Assembly: GCA_017165825.1 (NCBI GenBank)
Contig: CM029380.1
Span: 5,238,256 to 5,302,255, forward strand
Source of the DNA: Hepsetus odoe
Taxonomy: Eukaryota; Chordata; Actinopteri; Characiformes; Hepsetidae
Direction of reading: 5' to 3'
DNA: 64,000 nucleotides
The notes beneath the pieces were generated by a model. It was not told the origin of the DNA. It searched no databases and saw nothing but the letters and a program-made list of their open reading frames with translations. The position numbers were made by a program, and so were the translations under genes. Below are positions 57,158 to 64,000 of this stretch, piece by piece; position 1 is the first letter of the stretch, and each line of letters starts with the position of its first letter.

Positions 57158-57600
57158 GATCTTCTTCTTCTTCTTCTTCTTCTTCTGGGCACTCCAAGTT
57201 AGGGTCATATTTTTCCATTTTTTTCCGGTCTTCTGCATCTACCTCATTCACTTCTTCTGCCTTCAAGTTCTCTCTCACCACATCCATAAACCTCCTTTTT
57301 GGTCTTCTTCTCCTCTTGCCAGGCAGCTCCATCCTCCAGTATTCTTCTCCCAATATATTCCTTGCCTCTCCTCGAGACTTGTCCTGGTGCGATCTCGCTT
57401 CTCTGACTCTGTCTCCAAATCGTCCAAACTGAGCTGTTCCTCTAATATACTCAATTCTAATCCTGTCCATCCTTGTCACACCCAATGAAAATCTTACCAT
57501 CTTTAGATCTGACACCTCCAGCCCCGCCTCCTGTCTTTCTGTCAGCGCCACCATGTCCAACCCGTCAGGCATAGCTGGTCTCACTACCATCTTGTAAACC
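57158..57600 (-). mobile_element. RTE-like LINE 3' end, minus orientation
   Basis: The longest intact LINE remnant here, 164 codons on the minus strand: MVVRPAMPDGLDMVALTERQ, ARMD-type block TRMDRIRIEYIRGTAQFGRF, LPGKRRRRPKRRFMDVVREN and AEEVNEVDAEDRKKMEKY. The (TTC)n at 57163-57188 is its GAA tail. The reverse transcriptase domain is missing, as is usual for 5'-truncated LINEs. Confidence 0.8.
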
Positions 57601-59187
57601 TGTAAATGTTAATATAGTGGGAGTATAGTGATAAATATGAAAAAACAACTTTCCTTGGGTACAGTTTGCCCATTGTACTAAGTTAATACACTGTTCCACC
57701 ATTTCTATATTTTAATGCACTTAAAATACTCTTTAGGTCTCATTTTTATCAAGTAACATGGAAACATGGAAACAGTAATTTTGTGTAAATATCCCCTAGA
57801 TGTGTAATCCACGTTTGTTAAATGTTTTACAAACATGCTGATTGAGTACATTAAGCATACAGTCTAGTGCAAACGCTAGCCCAGGTCTTTTTATTATTTG
57901 ATCACACCACGGCATTGGTGGTTTCAGTAACCTAGATGCTAAGCTGAACCTTAGATTATCATTGCCTGTGGTTAAGCATCAAAATAAGTTGTTTTCATCT
58001 GTGAACTCTAGGACGACGATGACTGCATGACCCAAGCAGACAGAAAATAGCATGCCTTGGATCGAGCCAGTGCAATGTTGAGTTACTGTTAGGTCTCTGC
58101 TTTTGCCTAAATAGATTAACCATGTGCAAGGTCATATTGAGCAAGAATTTAAAGCCGTTGCAGTATTACTTCTCTTTTGTGGCATTAAGACATAGGCCAA
58201 AAAACATATAAACAAAACACGTGACCATACTAGTGTCCTGGTAAGGAGCGAACATATTAGACTACACCAGTGTGAAGTGTGTCGCACGTCTGCGCTGTTT
58301 CTGAGCTCATACACTAAGCTAGTCGACTTGTTATTGTGCAGAAGTTTTTTTTTTTTGACTGATGTGTATTCATGTTTAATTCTAAACGTAATTAAAAAAA
58401 TGTATTATTTAGGCTTCTTTAAATGCATTTTCAAAGGCCATACATCTTTGCGTTTTCCAGAATGTGTCCTTGCGGCGTACTAGGATTGGGTATTTTCAGA
58501 ATTATGGTGATTGAATGACATGTTTTGACGATCAGTTGCACTGAGGTTAAATAATCGGTATATAAAAGTATTGAATTTGAATTGAAATTAAATACCAAGC
58601 CCTGTTCAGTGCAGTGCTTTACTCATTTTTTGTGAAGATCCTCACTGGGTCACTTCACTAGGTTGTGGGTTCGATTCCCGTTCAGTTTGGGAATGGGCTG
58701 GGGTAGTATTATAATTTGTTTTAAAATGCAGCAAACTTTGGGCTTGCAGAATCCTATAGAAGATCAAGTCTGCAAACATCCAGAAAGGCAGCAGTATTTC
58801 AGCTGGTAGCCTACATGCTAGAAGACTAGAGCCATATGGTGCTCCTCCAGCAAAACACAAGTTATCCTTGCAACATACCAATAAGTCACACTGTTGTATC
58901 CATTATTAGACTTGCAGCAGTGTTGGGATCTAAATGTAGTGGGGTTTTTTTTTGTAATGAAATACATAATATAAAATAATACATTTTATAAATAAGTTTA
59001 AAAAAATTCTGAGCACATATTGCATTAAAGCAGTGCCAGCCTGCCAGTTACATGATGGCAATTTTCAGAAGCACCTTCCAGTCTGCTTGTTTTAGCTTTG
59101 CTCCCAAACTACTTAACTGAAGTTAACTATAACTAATGTCTTGCAGTTTGCTTTTTATTCTAAAGTATCTGCTATTTCCCTCTACCG
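57601..59187. other. Intronic DNA, nothing recognised
   Basis: Mostly unique. A tRNA-like box B (GTGGGTTCGATTCCCG) at 58663-58680 could be a SINE scrap, but no body follows. Confidence 0.35.
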
Positions 59188-59234
59188 CACACACGCACAC
59201 ACGCGCACACACACGCACACACACACACACACAC
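59188..59234 (+). repeat. CA-rich microsatellite with CG interruptions
   Basis: ACACACGCACACACGCGCAC followed by a longer CA run. It is in the sense strand of intron 1, about 4.3 kb before exon 2. Confidence 0.93.
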
Positions 59235-59895
59235 CCCGGACACTTGCAGTTTATTTCTGCCACCTTCATACAGGTGCTCATCCAGCACTATTGCTTTAGC
59301 CTTTCATACTTTAATATTTATCGGCCTATTTATTCACCTCTATTTGCCCAGGCTCCCTCACCCTACACCTATTCCTCTTTCATCCCTTCATCACACCCCC
59401 GCTATTTGCGGAGGGAGAGGAGCGAGGGAGAGTCTGTTAACCTCCTCTGACATTGCGCTTTATCGGCTGAGGTGGCTGCAGTGGATTATATGGTGGATTA
59501 ATGGGAAGGATCGTGGCGCTCGCGGCAAGTAGCTGCCTCAGCCGCTGACACCTTGCCTCACAGCTCTATCCTGCCTCTGCTTGGGGGTGGGGGGTACAGA
59601 GCAAAGAGATTAATAGAAGTGTCACTGATAAAATTAGCTTTGTGAACGGTCCAGTTCCTCTCGCTCTTTAAGCACGTGCTAACACAGCCAAGTTCGGGCA
59701 GTTTTGAGGCGAGATTAACAGCAGTTACTTAACAGATGCACTCTCACGAGAACGACATGCCTCTCTTTTTGGACGAGGAGGTGGCAGAAAAATGATCAGA
59801 ATCATATTGACATTCGCAGATGATTGTACCATTTACAGTATTATTATTAATAGGCAGAATGTTTAGATGTGCATTATTATAGTGGCTATACGTAG
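59235..59895. other. Unique block, candidate conserved non-coding element
   Basis: The 59400-59770 part is GC-balanced with several CpGs (GATCGTGGCGCTCGCGGC at 59509-59526). No coding motif and no repeat recognised. Confidence 0.3.
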
Positions 59896-60411
59896 AAAAA
59901 AATGCTGTAAAGAAAGAATGCTTTCAGAAATATAAATAATGAGTGTTTATTTTTATCAGTTTACAAAATGCAAAGTGAGCGAACAAATAAAAATCTAAAT
60001 CAGATCAATATTTGGTGTTCCTACCTTTTGCCTTCAAAGCAGCATCAGTTCTTCTGGCCCCACAGAGCCCTGATCTCAACATCATCCAGTGTGTCTCGAT
60101 CACATGAAGAGACAGAAGGATGTGAGGAAGCTACATCCACAGAAGATCTGTGCTCAGTTCTCCAAGATGTTTGGAACAACCTACCAGCCGAGTTCCTTCA
60201 AAAACTGTGTGCAAGTGTACCTAGAAGAATTGATGCTGTTTTGAAGGCAAAGGGTGGTCACAACAAATATTGACTTGATTTAGATTCTCTTTTGTTCATT
60301 CACTGCATTTTGTTGATTGATGAAAATAAATGATTAACACTTCCATTTCTGAAAGCATTCTTTGTTTACAGCATTTTTTCCACACCTGCCTAAAACTTTT
60401 GCACAGTACTG
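59896..60411. mobile_element. MITE-1 copy D with transposase C-terminal remnant
   Basis: Arms AATGCTGTAAAGAAAGAATG (left, tip lost) and CACACCTGCCTAAAACTTTT GCACAGTACTG (right). The centre on the plus strand keeps frames resembling the end of a Tc1 transposase: MKRQKDVRKLHPQKI, SKMFGTTYQPSSFKN and YLEELMLF. This supports descent of MITE-1 from an autonomous Tc1 element. Confidence 0.85.
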
Positions 60412-61825
60412 TATATTCTTATCCTTAATGCTTTTTATTACTATTTAGTAAGTAAACAGCGTTATGTTTAAAAGGCATCAGTATAGCTTACACCCCCCAA
60501 CACACAAAGCAATAGTTTCAACAAAGAAATGCCAGTACGGATATTAAACGAAAATTGATGTAGGTTTCTTAAATTATAGATCGAATAATAATGTAACAAA
60601 TATAAATGTGCAATTAGAAGGACTCTAGTCAGAAGTACAAAGAGCAGTGGTCTTGTCTTGTATCCACCTCCCTTCCTGCTATCATCAAGTGTTTGTGTAC
60701 CAGTAGTGTGGCACAATGTTTTTGGCCTTTTGAAGGCAGATGCATATAAAAGGAAGGAAGAGCGAGTGCTAGATAAAGTCAGAAAAGTGAGAGAGTGCTT
60801 TGATTTGAATGTTTAGACAGCTCTCTGCGGTCTGAAGAGACAGGGGGCAAAATGCAGAGTTGAACCGCAGACAGTAGTCGGGGGAGATTCGAAGCTGGGT
60901 GGTGTTAGAACATCTTCTGTCCTGAACAGAATTCATCTTAGACCCGAGAGCTGAATTTTAAGATGCGTTTTCTCTTTGGGCTTTAAAAAGCTCTGCAGGC
61001 ATTAACCTGTCTCAGACTAACGCTGAACTAAAAACCTACAAAGCAGGCATAGATGTTTCACTAATTAGCAACTTTCTTGAGACCTTATTAGATACGTAGA
61101 TAAACCAACAGAGGCTAGAAACTGTTTAATTTAGCACCGTTTAAATGCAGTCACTTCCTGGACTTCTTATCATTTAGAGAAGTAGTACACCAACGTTTTG
61201 TCCTTCTAAGTCCTCCAGCTCTTTCATTGGGGCACAAACCAGTTTGAGATTTTGACTTTTAATGCCCTTGCACAATTGGAGGATAATAACTCTGCCCAAG
61301 TTTTAATCAGGCCCTATTTAGGGCACCATGTTTATACAAGCAAGACTGCTGCAAGATAAAGTCTATCAGAATTAGGTCTTATCGTTTCCCACAGACGGTG
61401 CATCCATCATGTAGGAGTCAATTTAATATAGAAACTCGTGAGACTGAATACGAAACCTTCCTGGAAAGATTTGAAGGATGAATCATTTTTTTTTTGCAGA
61501 GGGAGTTTCTACAAACTACTACCTCCCAGCCTGTTTAGTTTTTTTTTTTCAATGTAGTGTTTTCCAGTATTTGGTACTGAAAAATGAATTGATGATAATT
61601 TCATTTTGACACTTAAGCTGAAGTAGTGATATATGCATTTTGTAGTCCAGTTCACACATGACATGTCAGCAATGAGTAAGAGCAAGTGATCGTGCGTCCA
61701 GGGCACTCTGTCTCTGACTTTAGTAAAGATCAACCCTATTTCTACTTTCTTTCTAAATAAAACTTAGTTCATACATCGCCCTGATTTTCCACTCAGCAAC
61801 AGTTTTGGAAGTTGATCAGATCAGA
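60412..61825. other. Intronic DNA, nothing recognised
   Basis: Mostly unique. The 60730-60990 part retains CpGs and has balanced composition. No coding motif. Confidence 0.35.
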
Positions 61826-62077
61826 GCTGCGATGGTCTAGAGGTGAGGGAGTAGGCTCCGGGATGAGAAGGTCGTGGGTTTAATTTCCAGACCAGTCGGT
61901 TGCCCCGAGGTACCCTTGAGCAAGGTACCATCCCCATCACTGCTCCCCAAGCTCTTTAAATAGCTGCTCCATGCTGCACGGTGTGCGTGGGTGAAAAGCA
62001 GAGGTTGCAATTCGTTGTGTTTAACAGCTTTGTGCTGTGTTGTGTTTTGCAATGACAAATAGTCACTTTCGCTTTCC
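61826..62077 (+). mobile_element. SINE-A copy, full length, plus orientation, diverged
   Basis: GCGATGGTCTAGAGGTGAGG head, CGTGGGTTTAATTTCC box B region, GGTACCCTTGAGCAAGGTAC body and AATGACAAATAGTCACTTTC tail. Confidence 0.85.
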
Positions 62078-63521
62078 AGTCCAAAGACGCCATCTGAGAG
62101 ATTATCTGATGCCTTGCAGACGCCTGACAGATCTTTCAGCATGTCCTGCAGTTTGATAAGTGTTATGACAGGGTAGGTTGTCTAGCTACAGTGAGAGCAA
62201 CACACAAGGCAGACGTTTATCATCTTTATTTTTATATTCTTTTCTTTTTGTTCTTTCTCTTTTCTTGCTAAATATTAATGCACAAACAGCTTGGAACACC
62301 CAACTCTTGTTGGAATCTATTTTGTATCCATGAAGTTCCCATGTAGGTCTGGTCTGAGATTCCTCCTGGTGATAGATCTTGTGATGTGGGACCCTCTGTT
62401 GCTGATCAGTGTTGTAGTAGGTAAACCACACTTCAAGATTCCTCATTGCAGACAGCAGCGTTCTGAGAACACTGATCTGACCACTTTTGAGAGTCGTTTA
62501 AAGTGCAAAGCAATATAATTGTACGATGGATCAAGTATGGCAATACTGCATCATGAAGCCTGTCGAAATTCTCTGCCCTAATAAGTCATAATGAAACATT
62601 GGACATGTTACAACGTTGAGCATGCGAAACCTTTAAATTCGTTCAGTCGTCATGTAGGGAGGGTGAAATTTCCTTGACAGAAAGAGATGAGAGTAATCTG
62701 CTTTCTCTCATTGTAAATAGAATGATACCGACTCAGTGCTCATTCGCTTGCCGTGTGTGTGTGTGTGTGTGTGTTTGTGCAAGAAAGCAAAGCAGAGCTG
62801 GCTGCTGACTGCTTTAAGGCGCATTACTGCAGAGCTGTGTGTTTGAGAGGGACAGAAAGCCAGTGATGCCGTGGCCCTGTTTCTCCTCCACTCAGCGTTA
62901 CACATCCATGGAGACATAATTGGCTGCCTCTGAGCTGCTCATGCTTTCGTGAAAAAAAAAAAAAAAAAAAAAAAAGTCTCAAAGGATGTGGCAGAGGACA
63001 CGAGACTCATGTGGTCTACAATTGCAGAGATAATCTTCAAATAAACGCTGGAAACAAATAAATATCTGCAGTGTTTATAATTGTTTTAGAGAAAGGTTTT
63101 GGTAACTGGATGCTGATGATTATATCTGATTATATGTTTAGCAGAACATCATTATTCAGTCATTTTCTCCCCTTCGATTTTTACATTTCAGAACTTCCTG
63201 CTCACAAAATTAGTTTTCGAGATTGACTGAAATGGATTTTGAGGGGAAGTCTTGCTCCTAGCAGTGCACACATTCTTTCCTTCCACGTATAATTTCAGCT
63301 TGACGCCTCGTTTGTTTTTATTCCTTGCTGGAATCCTGACGCAGTTCCGCACATGAAGCGCCGCACGTCACTTTGCACAGAGTCAGTATTGCTTTAATGA
63401 TCAAAATCTGTGCTCAGTTGAAACTGAAAATGTCACTCGCACATAATTAATCGTTTTTAATAGTTAATGTGTATTAACCCTGTATTTTCTCTGCTAAACA
63501 GTCCCCTCTCTAAAATTGCAG
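62078..63521. other. 3' end of intron 1, nothing recognised
   Basis: Mostly unique, with a TG run at 62753-62773 and an A-run at 62951-62973. The 62780-62945 segment is repeat-free with balanced composition. The acceptor before exon 2 is TCTCTAAAATTGCAG. Confidence 0.4.
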
Positions 63522-63640
63522 GATAATGGGGATGAGACCCACAGGATTGCCCCTTCTCCCGTGGTCCATGTTCGGGGGCTTTGCGAATCGGTGGTGGAAG
63601 CTGATTTGGTGGAGGCCTTGGAGAAGTTCGGAAACATCTG
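63522..63640 (+). CDS. hnrnpll: hnRNP L-like protein, coding exon 2 (start of RRM1)
   Basis: 119 bp encoding 39 residues plus two bases: DNGDETHRIAPSP, then VVHVRGLCESVVEADLVEAL, EKFGNI and a split codon beginning TG. VVHVRGL is the RNP2 strand of the first RNA-recognition motif. The CESVVEADLVEALEKFG helix matches vertebrate HNRNPLL. The paralogue HNRNPL reads VVHIRGL followed by IDGVVEADL and QEFG, so LL is favoured. The exon enters in phase 0 after GCAG and leaves in phase 2 before GTAAAA; a third base C or T in the next exon would restore the Cys expected after FGxI. The remainder of the protein (three further RRMs) lies beyond the window. Confidence 0.93.
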
Positions 63641-64000
63641 GTAAAAATGAATGTTTATTAAAGTTTTCAGTTTTTGCTTTTGAAGAGACTGTAGACTTTT
63701 TGCTTTTAGCAGAATTTAGAATTTATTTCATGATTGTGAGAATAGTTTTAGGTGATGTGATTCCAGTGTGACATTTGGGAAGAATTTCAGAATTTTCCAC
63801 ACGGATCAGAACTACGGCTATGGCCACAGCACCACCTCACTCCATCGCTCAGGCTCAATAACACTAGTTAAGGTTTTGAACACTTTACAGTATCAATATT
63901 ATAACTTTTATTACCATTCTCTTGAAAGCTCGAAAGTACCTATATATACATTAAGAACAATATCTTTAATGGGAAATTGACAGGCCTTTTAAAGAATAGT
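63641..64000 (+). other. hnrnpll: hnrnpll intron 2, 5' part
   Basis: Begins with GTAAAA. No exon encoding the next RRM1 segment (expected to start with the split Cys codon and a YVMMMP-type strand) is seen before the window ends. Confidence 0.75.

Larger units (their letters stand above)
30282..63521 (+). other. hnrnpll: hnrnpll intron 1 (33.2 kb)
   Basis: Bounded by a GT donor (GTGGGGTCT after AAG) and an AG acceptor preceded by CCCCTCTCTAAAATTGCAG. Both sides are phase 0. It carries microsatellites, SINEs, LINE, hAT and Tc1 fragments listed separately. No other convincing coding exon was seen in either strand. An unrecognised short alternative exon inside it cannot be excluded. Confidence 0.85.

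Noticed and set aside
63526..63771. Plus-strand frame beginning MGMRPTGLPLLPWSMF
   Set aside because: It is the +2 shadow of hnrnpll exon 2; the correct frame reads VVHVRGLCESVV and has proper splice sites.

Overview
The window looks like AT-rich vertebrate DNA, most likely from a teleost fish. It has dense tRNA-derived SINEs, Tc1/mariner elements and their non-autonomous derivatives, hAT, L2-like and RTE-like remnants, and many CA/TG/TA microsatellites. It has one split gene with conserved exon boundaries and no operons or bacterial signals. An otophysan (characin or catfish-like) source is a guess from the repeat style; the sequence does not settle the species.

Only one protein gene can be supported: the 5' end of hnrnpll (heterogeneous nuclear ribonucleoprotein L-like) on the + strand. 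Coding exon 1 (30078-30281) lies in a CpG-rich promoter/5'UTR island and encodes the acidic, low-complexity N-terminus. Coding exon 2 (63522-63640) opens the first RNA-recognition motif. Between them is a 33.2-kb intron 1. Intron 2 starts at 63641 and runs out of the window, so the gene is partial here.

Region 1-29.6 kb is upstream DNA without a recognisable exon. It holds ten copies of a SINE called here SINE-A, fragments of two other SINE families (SINE-B, and SINE-C with one copy flanked by a 13-bp target duplication), a decayed Tc1 element (13.06-14.5 kb), an L2-like LINE 3' end, two Tc1-type MITE families, and a locally triplicated and inverted block with long (TA)n tracts (4.8-7.0 kb). 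A few CpG-retaining, repeat-free stretches could be conserved non-coding elements.

Region 30.3-63.5 kb is intron 1. Just after the exon 1 donor lie (CA)18 and (TG)27, which can pair in the transcript. hnRNP L-family proteins bind CA-rich RNA, so this is the most interesting regulatory hypothesis in the window. Further in are two tail-to-tail hAT remnants, a repeat-poor stretch (33-38 kb), five SINE-A copies (one inserted in a LINE), three RTE-like LINE 3' fragments (two with GAA tails), a 230-bp CT tract and a 34-bp minisatellite.

All family assignments come from reading the sequence. No database search or alignment was run.
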